From the NCBI GenBank assembly GCA_003482905.1, contig DMXM01000034.1, positions 171,150 to 235,149 of the forward strand: 64,000 bases of DNA, read 5' to 3'. This document shows positions 8,389 through 17,965 of this stretch, in pieces. Each line of letters opens with the position of its first letter. Position 1 is the stretch's first letter. Position numbers and translations under genes: made by a program. The notes beneath the pieces are model-generated. The model had not been told where the DNA came from. It searched no databases and saw only the letters and a list, made by a program, of their open reading frames with translations. Source of the stretch: Elusimicrobiota bacterium (GTDB lineage: Bacteria > Elusimicrobiota > Elusimicrobia > Elusimicrobiales > UBA9959).

Positions 8389-9587
8389 GACTTAACCAGA
8401 ACCTCGCCGGACATCAGCTTTGGGAGAAGTGCGTCACGCGTTTTTGAGAGGGTGCGTATCTGAAGTGAATTATGCTTAATGTGCTCCATAGCGGGTACTG
8501 CAAAAAGCCCAAAATCTTGCGTTATTTTTACAGGAGGGGTTAACATATCATACTGCGCGATTGATTCTCCAGATACGCGCTGGCGGCCGCTTGTTCCTGT
8601 CATATTCTGAATCATAAATTCTCTAAAATCATTATGGCGCGCTAAGAAGTAAAACCACTCAGAGCAATAGGCGGTTTTCGGAGATAAAACGACATACTCA
8701 GTGGACCCCCAGGCGACTTCATTTTCATTGAGAAAGTTTATGTATGCGGTTTTACCATTTTCAAGACAGGGTGTAATCCTTGCAACAATTGTGTCTCCGT
8801 TTTTAAATTTCATGCCGCTGGTATAGCAGCGTGGAACCCAATCAAGAGGGAAAGCCCCTGAAGTAGGCATATTAGACATATCAAGATATGTGGCAGCTTG
8901 GCCTTTCTTCAATGAGCGCAAAGGATTTATTTCTGCGATATCCCCCAAGTTGCCATTCTTCCAGTCTACTCCGGCTTCTTCTATAAACATTTTGCGCCAG
9001 AGGGCGGAGGCTAAGCTTTCCAGGGTTTTGTTTTGGCGGTGGAGGAGGTCTATTTTGTCGTCCAGGCTGGAAAGCACGGCGGCTATGGCGTGTTGCTCGG
9101 GAAGCGGCGGAAGGAGGATATCGAAATCCGCAAATTGTTTTGCATTTGCTCCAGGCTGTGCGGACCCACCGGCTACACCTCCAACAAAACCCTTCCAAGC
9201 CACGCCTGTTAACAGGTGTCCAATATAAAAGGGGTCAGCTTTTTGAGTGTCAATACGATAACGAATTAGATACGATGCAAAAACCGAATCATATTTTAAA
9301 TCATCTGGTTTAATTGTGTAAGTGTGCCCTGTTGTAGCACCAGTCCGTGCAATAACAATATCACCTTCTTGCAACTTGTATTTTGCCTGATTACTATTTG
9401 AAATCTTGCAGTAAGGAACAGTAGCCCAATTAACACGGCCGGGGACAATATCCGTGATACGAAGGAATTTAGGACCGATTGGCTCCGAGGATGCGCTTTC
9501 TGTATATCCATAAGAAATATTACAGCATAACTCCCCAAGTTTGTATTCCTCCCACCCGGATTTCGGCTTGCCTGTTGCTGCGATCAT
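8385..9587 (-). CDS. hsdS: Type I restriction-modification specificity subunit S
   Basis: HsdS (400 residues) gives the type I complex its DNA target. The classical layout is present: target-recognition domain 1, a conserved helical spacer (LPEQHAIAAVLSSLDDKIDL), target-recognition domain 2, and a C-terminal helix ending in LLPKLMSGEVLV. The recognition domains are AT-rich, as expected for regions exchanged between strains. The start overlaps the stop of the DUF1016 gene by four bases, and the stop overlaps the next gene by four, so the operon is tightly coupled. The bipartite target sequence cannot be predicted from this. Confidence 0.95.
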   Translation of the reverse strand: MIAATGKPKSGWEEYKLGELCCNISYGYTESASSEPIGPKFLRITDIVPGRVNWATVPYCKISNSNQAKYKLQEGDIVIARTGATTGHTYTIKPDDLKYDSVFASYLIRYRIDTQKADPFYIGHLLTGVAWKGFVGGVAGGSAQPGANAKQFADFDILLPPLPEQHAIAAVLSSLDDKIDLLHRQNKTLESLASALWRKMFIEEAGVDWKNGNLGDIAEINPLRSLKKGQAATYLDMSNMPTSGAFPLDWVPRCYTSGMKFKNGDTIVARITPCLENGKTAYINFLNENEVAWGSTEYVVLSPKTAYCSEWFYFLARHNDFREFMIQNMTGTSGRQRVSGESIAQYDMLTPPVKITQDFGLFAVPAMEHIKHNSLQIRTLSKTRDALLPKLMSGEVLVKS

Positions 9588-10717
9588 TTCTTTGACCCCA
9601 GTTCTTTTTCTATTTCTTTGATGCTCGGCAGGCTGGCTTGCAGGTCTTTGGGCAGGGATTGCGTCAGTTTATATTCAGAAACGCCTACAGGTTTGCGTAT
9701 GTCCCGCAGGGTGTATTCAACGGTAAGGCGCTTTTTGGACTTGCACAGAATAAGGCCTATGGTGGGTTTGTCGTCAGGGTGGCGCATGGTGTCGTCCACG
9801 GCGGAAAGGTAAAAACTCATTTTCCCGGCATATTCCGGTTTGAACTCGCCGGCTTTAAGCTCTATAACCACGTAGCAGCGCAGTTTTAGGTGATAGAACA
9901 ACAGGTCCAGGTAGTAATCCGCGCCGTCAACTTCCAAATGCGTCTGGCGCCCCACAAAAGCGAAGCCTACGCCCAGCTCTACGAGGAATTTCTGTATGTG
10001 GTTTACAAGGGCATTCTCTAATCCGCGCTCGTTGTGCTCTTCCGTCATGTCGAGGAAATCAAAGAGATACGGGTCTTTAAGGGTCTGCGCGGCCAAGTCG
10101 GACTGAGGTTTGGGCAAAGTGGCGGTGAAGTTGCTGGGCGCTTTGCCTTTGCGCTGGTATAGGCCGCTTTCTATCTGGTGCACAAGCACACTGCGGCTCC
10201 AGCCATAATGCACGGCGGCCAGCCCATACCAATTACGCTCAGCAGGATCTTTGCATTTCTCCAGGAGAATTATATTGTGCGCCCACGGCAATTTGGCCAC
10301 CGCCGGTGGCCATTTTAACGATTCCAATTTGGCCACAGCCTGTGGCCAAATTGCGGGCGTGCCGGAGTCCGGCTGGTAAGCGCGGTAAAACACTCTCATG
10401 CGCCGCAGATTGCGCGGGGAAAAGCCGGGCATTCCCGGGAAAGCGCGTTGCAGATCCGCAGCCAGACGGTTTACAATGCCGGTGCCCCATGCGCCTGTCT
10501 CCAAGCGGACATGGATATCACGCCCGATGCCGTAATAAAGGAGCAGCAGTTCCTGGTTGGCAGCTATTCCGGCTTGTACCTGTGCGTTGCGGATACGGAG
10601 TTTAATTTCTTCCAACAGTTCAGGATAGTCCCCCGGCAGACCGGGCAATTTTGTGGCGGCCGGCTGTAGCGCTGGAAGCGGCCTGGGCCCGGTATTTGTA
10701 TTTTTTGGGGCTTTCAT
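9584..10717 (-). CDS. DUF1016/YhcG-type PD-(D/E)xK nuclease domain protein
   Basis: This 377-residue protein has a DUF1016 N-terminal domain and a C-terminal YhcG nuclease domain. The core is recognisable as GADYYLDLLFYHLKLRCYVVIELK, read as D...ELK of a PD-(D/E)xK fold, with an ASHE-free ending YKLTQSLPKDL typical of the family. Genes of this family often lie inside type I RM operons, and here it sits between hsdM and hsdS with four-base overlaps on both sides. A 12-residue unit is duplicated in the middle (WPQAVAKLESLK then WPPAVAKLPWAH), encoded by two palindromic DNA units at 10290-10352. Its role may be accessory cleavage. Confidence 0.87.
   Translation of the reverse strand: MKAPKNTNTGPRPLPALQPAATKLPGLPGDYPELLEEIKLRIRNAQVQAGIAANQELLLLYYGIGRDIHVRLETGAWGTGIVNRLAADLQRAFPGMPGFSPRNLRRMRVFYRAYQPDSGTPAIWPQAVAKLESLKWPPAVAKLPWAHNIILLEKCKDPAERNWYGLAAVHYGWSRSVLVHQIESGLYQRKGKAPSNFTATLPKPQSDLAAQTLKDPYLFDFLDMTEEHNERGLENALVNHIQKFLVELGVGFAFVGRQTHLEVDGADYYLDLLFYHLKLRCYVVIELKAGEFKPEYAGKMSFYLSAVDDTMRHPDDKPTIGLILCKSKKRLTVEYTLRDIRKPVGVSEYKLTQSLPKDLQASLPSIKEIEKELGSKK
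10290..10352. repeat. Two tandem palindromes inside the DUF1016 coding sequence
   Basis: The second unit (10326-10352) is a perfect 13-bp inverted repeat around one base, AATTTGGCCACAG-C-CTGTGGCCAAATT by arm. The first (10290-10316) has the same design, with 10 bp next to the centre pairing perfectly. The units are spaced 36 bases apart and remain in frame, adding 12 residues each. Confidence 0.75.
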
Positions 10718-12324
10718 TTATCCACCACCAGTTTGGCCAGGTTTTTGCGGATCAGTTCATTCAGGCGGACTTCTTCCTTCATCTGCTCATCCAATTCGGC
10801 CTTAAGCTTGCCGAAGCGCTCGGCGAAGTCAAAATCATCTTCCTCATCCGGCAGGCCTATATAGCGGCCGGGCGTGAGCACGTAGTCTTTTGCCCGGATT
10901 TCCTCCAGCGCCACCGCCTTGCAGAAACCCGGCACATCCGCGTAGCCGTCGGTGTTGTTATGCCAGTGGTGGTAGGTTTCGGTTATCTTGGCAATGTCGG
11001 TGTCGGTAAAGTCCTTTGTCCGGCGGTTTACCAGATAGCCCAGGTTGCGGGCGTCTATGAACAAGACTTTGTCCAGGCGACCCTCTTTGCGGCGCGATAG
11101 GAACCAGAGACAGGCAGGTATCTGGGTATTCAGGAAAAGTTTGGGCGGAAGATTGACGATGCAGTCCAAAAGGCCGGCCTCAATAATGGCTTTGCGGATT
11201 TCTCCCTCGCTGTTGGTTTTGGAAGTAAGCGAACCCTTGGCAAGCACAAAACCGGCCATGCCTTTGGGCGACATGTGATAGATGAAGTGCTGTATCCAGG
11301 CGTAGTTGGCGTTACCGGCGGGCGGCACGCCGTACTTCCAACGGGCGTCGTCTTTTAAAAGCGCGCCGGACCAGTCGGAATCGTTGAACGGAGGATTGGC
11401 GATGATGAAATCGGCCTTAAGGTCTTTGTGCGCGTCGTTTAAGAAAGAGCCCTCGTTGTTCCACTTGATGTTGGAACTGTCTATGCCGCGGATGGAAAGA
11501 TTCATTTTGGCAAGGCGCCAGGTGGTCTGGTTGGACTCCTGGCCGTATATGGAAATCAGGTCGGCGGGATTGGGAATTACACCTTTCCCTTTCTTTTTGT
11601 AATGGTCCTGGTGCGCCGCAATAAACTTTTCGCTCTGCACAAACATGCCGCCGGAACCGCAGCAGGGATCGAACACCCGGCCTTCGTACGGCTCAAGCAT
11701 TTCGACCAGCAATTTAACCACGCTTTGTGGCGTGTAGAATTGCCCGCCTTTTTTCCCTTCGGCAAGGGCGAACTGGCCGAGGAAATACTCATAGACCTGC
11801 CCAAGCATGTCCCTCTTTTTTGCCTCTTCAGTGCCAAGGGCTACGGTGCCGACAATATCTATAAGCCCGCCAAGGCTGGCCCGGTCCAGGTTCTGCCGTG
11901 CGTAAACCTTGGGCAGAACGCCTTTAAGGGAAGGATTTTGGCGCTCTATGGCTTCCATGGCTTCGTCCACATAGCCGCCGATATCCACTTTTTTGCCGTT
12001 CTCAAGCAGAATCTCGGTCTTTTTTGCGTTGTCGGAGATGCGCCCCCAGCGCGCTACAGGCGGGACAAAGAAAACCTTTTCCGCGGTGTATTCTGTGGGC
12101 TCTTCCGGCATGGCGCCAGCGTAGTCACCTTTGCCGGCGACCAGTTTTGAGTGCAGAACTTCAAAAGCGTCGGAGATATACTTCAGGAAGACAAGGCCAA
12201 GGACGACGTGTTTATACTCGGCGGCGTCCATGTTTTTGCGCAGCTTATCAGCGGACTGCCAAAGGGAAGCCTCAAAGGATTCCAGTTTTTTTGCTTTGCT
12301 GTCGGATTTAACGTTTTTGGGCAT
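10714..12324 (-). CDS. hsdM: Type I restriction-modification DNA methyltransferase subunit M
   Basis: HsdM (536 residues) is the N6-adenine methyltransferase of the type I complex. An N-terminal helical HsdM_N domain is followed by the SAM-binding motif FDPCCGSGGMF and the catalytic motif IV NPPF (IIANPPFNDSDW). The protein is complete and of usual length. It opens the RM operon: a 24-base gap separates it from the SEC-C gene upstream and a four-base overlap joins it to the DUF1016 gene. With hsdS it would protect host DNA, and with hsdR it would restrict. Confidence 0.96.
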   Translation of the reverse strand: MPKNVKSDSKAKKLESFEASLWQSADKLRKNMDAAEYKHVVLGLVFLKYISDAFEVLHSKLVAGKGDYAGAMPEEPTEYTAEKVFFVPPVARWGRISDNAKKTEILLENGKKVDIGGYVDEAMEAIERQNPSLKGVLPKVYARQNLDRASLGGLIDIVGTVALGTEEAKKRDMLGQVYEYFLGQFALAEGKKGGQFYTPQSVVKLLVEMLEPYEGRVFDPCCGSGGMFVQSEKFIAAHQDHYKKKGKGVIPNPADLISIYGQESNQTTWRLAKMNLSIRGIDSSNIKWNNEGSFLNDAHKDLKADFIIANPPFNDSDWSGALLKDDARWKYGVPPAGNANYAWIQHFIYHMSPKGMAGFVLAKGSLTSKTNSEGEIRKAIIEAGLLDCIVNLPPKLFLNTQIPACLWFLSRRKEGRLDKVLFIDARNLGYLVNRRTKDFTDTDIAKITETYHHWHNNTDGYADVPGFCKAVALEEIRAKDYVLTPGRYIGLPDEEDDFDFAERFGKLKAELDEQMKEEVRLNELIRKNLAKLVVDK

Positions 12325-12348
12325 ATTTATCCAATTAAAATTTAAAAA

Positions 12349-14019
12349 CTACCGGCTGTTTGTTTTGGCATTGTTCTGACCGTCGGATTCAGCTCCAAGG
12401 CAGCATTTTTTGTGTTTTTTACCGCTGCCGCATGGGCAGGGCTCGTTGCGGCCGGTTTTTGGGGACTCGCGTTTTACTGTTTCGGGCCAGGGCGGCGGTT
12501 CCCATAAGGGTTCCGGTTGCAGTTCAGTTATCAGCCTATCTGCCTCTTCGTTTTTGCCGAGCTTGCGCAGCAGCGGGATAAGGTATTCAAGCGCGTCTTC
12601 CCGGTCTGAAACGTTGCCTCCGGACAGATCAAGTGCCTTACGGTACAATACTTCGGCGGCGGAAAGGTTTTCCAGTTCCTCAAACGTGGCGCCGGCTTTT
12701 ATGTTTACCCACATGTCATAGTCGTAGAACCCCAGATTGGTCTTTATCTGCGCGTGAGCTTCGTCCCTAAGGCCCGCTTTTGCCAGCATGAGCCCCTTGT
12801 TGGCCAGGAAGATTTCGGGGTCGGTAATCTCCCCCCAGGCTTCGCATAGTTCCGCCGCTTCGCGGGCCATGCCCTCGTCTCCCAGTTTAAAGGTAAGTTT
12901 CACAAGCCACTCAACCAGGCGGCCGCTGCCCACGGCTACGTCGAAAATAGTGAACGGGTCCAGCCTGTTGACCGCGGCTTTGCGGGTGGCTTCCCCGGTG
13001 GACGGCGGCGGTGCCTTCAGTTGTTCCTGAAGCGCGTCAATCCTGTCGTCGTCCTCGTCGAACATGGCGGCCAGGGCGAGCTGCGTTTTCATGGCCAGGT
13101 CATATTGTGTTTTCAGATCCGGCTTGGCAAGCCCGCGTTCAGTCAGGCCTATGTTCTCGCGGACTTTTGACGCAAGGGCGGCGCGCGGGCCAAGGTGTTC
13201 CAGCGCGGCGCTTCGGGAGATTAGCGGTTGCTCCCTGTCTTCAAAGTCGTCTTCATGGGTTTTCTTCGCCTCTTCCCGCCAGCGCCGGGTTCTTTCCGAG
13301 ACTTTTTCCGGAGAATAGAAATCCAGCCAGTCGCGGGTGTACCAGTAGAGGTCCTTTTTCCCTTTTAAAAAATCGCGGTTGACGTCTTCGGCGTCGTAGA
13401 TTCGGGGGCGATCCGCTGCGGGCGCCGCCGAGATCAACAGGCCGCGGTACTCTTCGCGCAGGAAATCCAGCAGTATCAGGGCGGCGTGGCCGGGGGTATC
13501 TTCGTCCTCATCTCCGGCGGCCACTATGGCCGCAATGAACGTAAAAACTTCCTCGTCGTATTGCGGGTGTTTAATTGTAATGGCGGCAAGTCCGCACATG
13601 GCGCGGGTGCGGATATACCAGTCCCAGGAACGGTCCGCGGCCAGGTCCTTCAGCGGTTGAACAGCTGCTGGGCCAAGGCTGCCGAAAATGGACGGGAGTT
13701 CTTCCGTCACCCAGTCTACGTCGTAACGCGAGCCGTAAAAGATTGCCTGCGTAAGCGGCTCAACCGCTGCTTCCCCGCCTATGGCCCCCAGCAGGAGAGC
13801 GGAGTGCACCACCGCCCACCAGGCTGGAGAACCGGCGGTCCAGTTCTTTTCCGCCAGCAGAATCTTCACCAGCGCAGGCACAAGCCTCTTGCCCCTGGAA
13901 ACGGCCTCCGTGGCGAACTCCAGCGGCAGGTGGTCCTCCTCAGTGAAGATGAGTTTAAGGAGGTCCGCGTCTGAAAGGGCGGGGTATGCCGTGGGATTAA
14001 CGAGGTTGCTTTCGGCCAT
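12349..14019 (-). CDS. HEAT/TPR-like repeat protein with C-terminal SEC-C zinc motif
   Basis: The protein has 556 residues. The N-terminal 220 look like HEAT-type alpha-helical repeats (EEAVSRGKRLVPALV, AVEPLTQAI, AVQPLKDLA). A middle charged region and TPR-like helices follow (about 390-500). The end is a SEC-C motif, GRNEPCPCGSGKKHKKCC, a zinc-binding signature shared with SecA and many proteins of unknown role. The ATG lies 5 bases after the kamE stop, so it is probably transcribed with the lysine operon, yet nothing in it suggests a catabolic function. It may instead be the edge of the defence island. Confidence 0.85.
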   Translation of the reverse strand: MAESNLVNPTAYPALSDADLLKLIFTEEDHLPLEFATEAVSRGKRLVPALVKILLAEKNWTAGSPAWWAVVHSALLLGAIGGEAAVEPLTQAIFYGSRYDVDWVTEELPSIFGSLGPAAVQPLKDLAADRSWDWYIRTRAMCGLAAITIKHPQYDEEVFTFIAAIVAAGDEDEDTPGHAALILLDFLREEYRGLLISAAPAADRPRIYDAEDVNRDFLKGKKDLYWYTRDWLDFYSPEKVSERTRRWREEAKKTHEDDFEDREQPLISRSAALEHLGPRAALASKVRENIGLTERGLAKPDLKTQYDLAMKTQLALAAMFDEDDDRIDALQEQLKAPPPSTGEATRKAAVNRLDPFTIFDVAVGSGRLVEWLVKLTFKLGDEGMAREAAELCEAWGEITDPEIFLANKGLMLAKAGLRDEAHAQIKTNLGFYDYDMWVNIKAGATFEELENLSAAEVLYRKALDLSGGNVSDREDALEYLIPLLRKLGKNEEADRLITELQPEPLWEPPPWPETVKRESPKTGRNEPCPCGSGKKHKKCCLGAESDGQNNAKTNSR

Positions 14020-14024
14020 TTGCG

Positions 14025-14762
14025 CTATTTCCTGCTCGTCAGGCGCTCGTAGAGCTTCTTTACTACGAAGGTGGCTACGTGTTCGGCGTAGGTGCCGGTG
14101 CCGAAGCCGGCGTCGTAGCCCAGTTCTTTGGCCAGCTTGTTGTTGACGCGGGGGCCGCCCATTATCAGCAGCATCTTGCCGCGCAGGCCTTCAGCTTCGG
14201 CCAGTTCTATTAAGTCCGTGAGGTTCTTTATGTGCACGTCTTTCTGGGTGACTATCTGCGATACCAGTACGGCGTCGGCTTTAAGTTCTTTCGCCTTGGC
14301 GAGGATCTTTTCGTTGGGGACCTGGGAGCCCATGTTGAGGGCCTCTATCATGGGATAGCGCTCCAGGCCGAAGTGGTGGTTGTAGCCTTTCATGTTCATG
14401 ATGGCGTCTATGCCCACGGTGTGGGCGTCGGTGCCGGTGCAGGCGCCGACTATCACCACTTTGCGTTTGAAATGGGTCTTTATGAATTCGTTCACTTCGT
14501 CCATGGACAGGTATTTGTCCACGGCCTCGGCGTATTCGACTTTGTCGTAATCTATGCCTACTTCGGTTTTGCCGTAGGCCACGAAGAAGGTGAATTCTTC
14601 GGAGAGGGGCGCGGCGTGGACCACGTCCACTTTCTGAAAGCCGAGTTTCTGGACGTAGAGCTTGGCGGCCTCTTTGGCCCTGCCGCAGTTCTTTACCGGC
14701 AGCGTGAACGATAGCTGCACCGCCCCGTCGTTGGATGTGTCGCCGTAAGGTTTGATCAGCAT
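14025..14762 (-). CDS. kamE: Lysine 5,6-aminomutase beta subunit
   Basis: KamE (245 residues) is the small subunit of the adenosylcobalamin- and PLP-dependent enzyme that moves the terminal amino group of beta-lysine to give 3,5-diaminohexanoate. The base-off cobalamin motif DxHxxG is seen at D112-H114-G117 (TDAHTVG), and the probable PLP lysine is K125 in NMKGY. The C-terminal Rossmann-like B12 domain continues with LLIMGGPRVNN and GFGTGTYAEH. It lies 22 bases downstream of kamD, completing the usual kamBCDE order. Confidence 0.95.
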   Translation of the reverse strand: MLIKPYGDTSNDGAVQLSFTLPVKNCGRAKEAAKLYVQKLGFQKVDVVHAAPLSEEFTFFVAYGKTEVGIDYDKVEYAEAVDKYLSMDEVNEFIKTHFKRKVVIVGACTGTDAHTVGIDAIMNMKGYNHHFGLERYPMIEALNMGSQVPNEKILAKAKELKADAVLVSQIVTQKDVHIKNLTDLIELAEAEGLRGKMLLIMGGPRVNNKLAKELGYDAGFGTGTYAEHVATFVVKKLYERLTSRK

Positions 14763-14784
14763 AAATTCCTCTGTTTTCCCGCCG

Positions 14785-16359
14785 TTAATTGTGGCCGGCT
14801 ATCTTAAGCTTTTTCTTTAAGTAGTCTTCCACAGGGTTCCAGTAGTCCGGGGCTTTCTCATAAACGCCGTCGAAGCCCTTGCCGCCGTCGCGGGGCCGCT
14901 TTATTTCGGCGAACATGCCGGTCTCTATGGCGGTGAACAGGCCGCGCTTTTTAACTTCGGACAGCATGTCTATGGTCTCGTCGAGCACCAGGCGGGCGCG
15001 GCGGGCCATGACGCCGTCCTTTTTGAATTCTATCTCGTCCATGAAGCCGTCCATGGTGTTGTGTACGTACAGGGCGTTCTCTATGGCGAGGTGCCGGTCC
15101 TGCAGGTAAGGTGTGTGGATGGCCTCGGTCAGCATCCCGAGCAGCGCTATGCCCTGGCCGGTGGCCTTGCAGACGAAGTTGAACAGCGTGTTCATGGCCA
15201 GTCCCTTGAAGACGTCCCCGGTCATGAACTTGGTCGGGGGCATGTATTTGAGGGGATGCTCCGGGAAGATCTCCCGGGCCATCAGGGCCTGGGCGTATTC
15301 GTAAAGGAAGCCGTTCTTAAACTCGGGGTTGATCTCGAAGGCGTGGCCCAGGCCCATAAGGCGGTTGGGCATGCCGGTGTTGGCGGCGAACTTCTCGTTG
15401 ATCAGCTGGGAGGCCAGGACGGTGTGCGCTTTCTCCACGGCGTCCGAGGTGGTGAGGTAGTTGTCTTCGCCGGTGTTGATGATGATGTCCGCCGCGGTGT
15501 TTATCATGCGCGAGAAGAACTGGTCCGTGAAGGTGCGGTACATATTGATGTCGCGGAAAAGGATGCCGTACATGGAGTCGTTAAGCATCATGTCCAGGCG
15601 TTCCATGGCGCCCATGGCGGCAATTTCCGGCATGCACAGACCGGAACAGTAATTGACGAGCTTTATGTAGCGCCCTTCCTTGTCCACAACCTCGTCGAGC
15701 GCCTTGCGCATGATGCGGAAGTTCTCCTGCGTGGCGTAGGTGCCGCCGAAACCTTCCGTGGTGGCGCCGTAGGGCACGTAGTCCAGCAGGCTCTGCCCGG
15801 TGGTGCGGATCACGGCTATGATGTCCGCTCCCCCCAGCGCGGCGGCCTGCGCCTGCTTGACGTCCTCGTAGATGTTGCCGGTGGCGACGATGACGTAGAT
15901 CTGGGGAGACTTGAACTTGTCTTTGTAAGCTTTCAGCTTGGCGTTGCGGTGGGAGACGTTGCCGGCTATGCGGGCGTCGAGCCCTTTTAGCAGTTCGTCG
16001 GTCTTCTTCTGTATGTGCCGGCGGTCCGTCAGTTCCAGCCCGGAGATGTTCAGGCCTTTCGCTATTTCTTTGTTTAGTTCGGCCGGGGTCTTTGAAAGTT
16101 TTACCAGCGCGTTAACGTAGAACACGGAGGCCCCGCCGGCGAGTTTTCCGGCGCAGGCCTGGGCTATAAGGTTCGGCACCGGCGCTCCGTCCGAGTTAGC
16201 GCCGTCGGCGCCCAGCAGGCGCAGCGTGGCCCGCTCTATGGTCACGGTGGTGTGCTTGTCTATGAAATCCTGTACGGGGGCCGTAATAGCCGCCGCCAGA
16301 GCGCGGGCTTTTTCTATCTTCGCCCCGGAAAGTCCCAGTTTGCTTTTCGCCGGTGTCAT
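14785..16359 (-). CDS. kamD: Lysine 5,6-aminomutase alpha subunit
   Basis: KamD (524 residues, normal length) forms the TIM-barrel large subunit that holds adenosylcobalamin and PLP together with KamE. Family-typical stretches include VIVATGNIYEDVKQAQAAALGGADIIAVIRTTGQS and the loop around YGATTEGFGGTYATQENFRIMR. Its start overlaps the kamC stop by four bases (1356-type ATGA arrangement at 16356-16359), which indicates translational coupling with the putative reactivation factor. It acts on L-beta-lysine produced by KamA in the cytoplasm. Confidence 0.95.
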   Translation of the reverse strand: MTPAKSKLGLSGAKIEKARALAAAITAPVQDFIDKHTTVTIERATLRLLGADGANSDGAPVPNLIAQACAGKLAGGASVFYVNALVKLSKTPAELNKEIAKGLNISGLELTDRRHIQKKTDELLKGLDARIAGNVSHRNAKLKAYKDKFKSPQIYVIVATGNIYEDVKQAQAAALGGADIIAVIRTTGQSLLDYVPYGATTEGFGGTYATQENFRIMRKALDEVVDKEGRYIKLVNYCSGLCMPEIAAMGAMERLDMMLNDSMYGILFRDINMYRTFTDQFFSRMINTAADIIINTGEDNYLTTSDAVEKAHTVLASQLINEKFAANTGMPNRLMGLGHAFEINPEFKNGFLYEYAQALMAREIFPEHPLKYMPPTKFMTGDVFKGLAMNTLFNFVCKATGQGIALLGMLTEAIHTPYLQDRHLAIENALYVHNTMDGFMDEIEFKKDGVMARRARLVLDETIDMLSEVKKRGLFTAIETGMFAEIKRPRDGGKGFDGVYEKAPDYWNPVEDYLKKKLKIAGHN

Positions 16360-17954
16360 TGTTCGTCCTCCATTAAATTCTGTGCCCGCTTGATTATGGC
16401 TTTGCTGACGCCGAGTATGCCGGCTATTTTTATGGCGTCGCGGGCCTCTTCCCCTTCGGCCCCTTCCCGGAGCTCGTAACGCATGAACTTATTTATCATT
16501 TTAAGCTTTTCGTCCAGGCCGTAGGCCGGCTTGCCGGAGAAATATTCGTTGAAGGCTTCGGTGTCGAAGCCGCGCATTTTAAATCTGGCCGTGCCGCCCG
16601 CGCGAAGCCCGGAGAAATGTGTGGCCAGAAAGGCGAAGGCGGCCGGGCGGGCTTCAAGGTCCTCAAGGATGGCGCTCAGCAGTGCGGCCGCCTCCTCGGA
16701 ATTGGTGGTGCGGGCGAATTCATCCATGAATACAAGTATGTTGCCGCTTTTCATCCGTTCGTGGGCGGAAGCGAAATCGTTCATTTCCAGACCGAAGCTG
16801 CTCAGGCCCCCCGCGGTTTCCATCTCGCTTCCGCCCATAAAGGCCATGCCGTCGAAAAGGCAGGTCTCGAAAGCCGCGGCCGGAGTGAAGAAGCCGCTCT
16901 GGGCGGCCAGCTGCATGAAGGCCAGCGTCTTCAGGGCCACGGTCTTCCCCCCCATATTGGAGCCGTAGATAACGTTGACCCGCCGGCTGAAAATGGCCGT
17001 CAACGGAGTATATTTAAGCCCCGACCCCTCAAGGCGCAGCTCGAGCGGCAGGAAGCGGGCTTTAGCCAGGCGTATATGGGAAGGGTATTTACGTATCAGC
17101 GGGCGCTCCAGGCGCAGTTCTTTGGCCAGGCGGGCCCGCTCGGCGGCTATGTCCGTCCTCTCTATTGCGGCTGCGCAGGCTTCGATAGTATTCTTCCCGG
17201 CGGTTACGGCGGCGGCCAGGCGTTTGACCACCGAGGCTTCCAGCTCCTGTTCTTTAGCCCTGAGCCGGTCGCGGGCGGCGGCGGCTTCCATATAATCTAC
17301 GCCGTAAACCGGCTTTACGGTCAGGTGGGCGCCATCGAAGGGTTCTATAAAAAGCTCCGGCGCGGCGGCGAGGCGGGCCGCCGCTTTTTCGTCTATCACA
17401 AGGAAATCCCTGTCGGAAAAGTCCAGCCCCCAGCGCTCGCGCAGTTCTTTCAGGCGCTTCTCTCTCAATTTTTTCATGGAAGCGTCGCAGCCAGCTATTT
17501 CACGCCGTACGGCGGCCAGGTCGGCGCAATAGGCGTCGGCGATATGGAAGGCCTCTCCCCGGCCGCCAATGTCGAGCAGTTCAAGCAGTTCCGCGGATTC
17601 CCATCTGGCCCCAAGTTTCGCCCGCAGTGTTGCGGGGAGCATTTTGAATATTTCCCTGGTATTTGACAGGAACTTGCGGGCGGTGAAAAGTCCCGGCGTA
17701 GAGGCCAGCGCCTCGGAAGAGAGGTCCAGCGCGGGTATATTGCGCAGATGGAAACGGAGGCGGTCGGCTTTGTGCTTCTGGGCGGACAGGAAAGTCCCCA
17801 TGGCGGCGGTGAGGTCGTACTCGGTCTTGAGCGCGGCGGGGCTGGTGAAGAAGGGGCGCTTTTCCTTGTACAGGCGTCCATAGGGCGTCAGGGGCTTGAA
17901 AAGCCCGTAGAAAGTTTCAAACTCGGCGAAAGCCCGTGTATGGTCCATGTTCAT
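16356..17954 (-). CDS. kamC: MutS-related ATPase of the lysine fermentation cluster (KamC)
   Basis: This 532-residue protein has a MutS-type C-terminal ATPase: Walker A YGSNMGGKT, Walker B ILVFMDEFARTTNSEE, and the LATHFSGL switch. The lever/clamp region before it is short and there is no mismatch-recognition domain. MutS-like proteins in this position are known from clostridial and fusobacterial kam operons and are thought to act on the B12 aminomutase, perhaps exchanging damaged cobalamin, rather than in DNA repair. The overlap with kamD supports a dedicated role. The reactivase function is inference from family context. Confidence 0.88.
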   Translation of the reverse strand: MNMDHTRAFAEFETFYGLFKPLTPYGRLYKEKRPFFTSPAALKTEYDLTAAMGTFLSAQKHKADRLRFHLRNIPALDLSSEALASTPGLFTARKFLSNTREIFKMLPATLRAKLGARWESAELLELLDIGGRGEAFHIADAYCADLAAVRREIAGCDASMKKLREKRLKELRERWGLDFSDRDFLVIDEKAAARLAAAPELFIEPFDGAHLTVKPVYGVDYMEAAAARDRLRAKEQELEASVVKRLAAAVTAGKNTIEACAAAIERTDIAAERARLAKELRLERPLIRKYPSHIRLAKARFLPLELRLEGSGLKYTPLTAIFSRRVNVIYGSNMGGKTVALKTLAFMQLAAQSGFFTPAAAFETCLFDGMAFMGGSEMETAGGLSSFGLEMNDFASAHERMKSGNILVFMDEFARTTNSEEAAALLSAILEDLEARPAAFAFLATHFSGLRAGGTARFKMRGFDTEAFNEYFSGKPAYGLDEKLKMINKFMRYELREGAEGEEARDAIKIAGILGVSKAIIKRAQNLMEDEQ

Positions 17955-17965
17955 TTATCCGGGGG

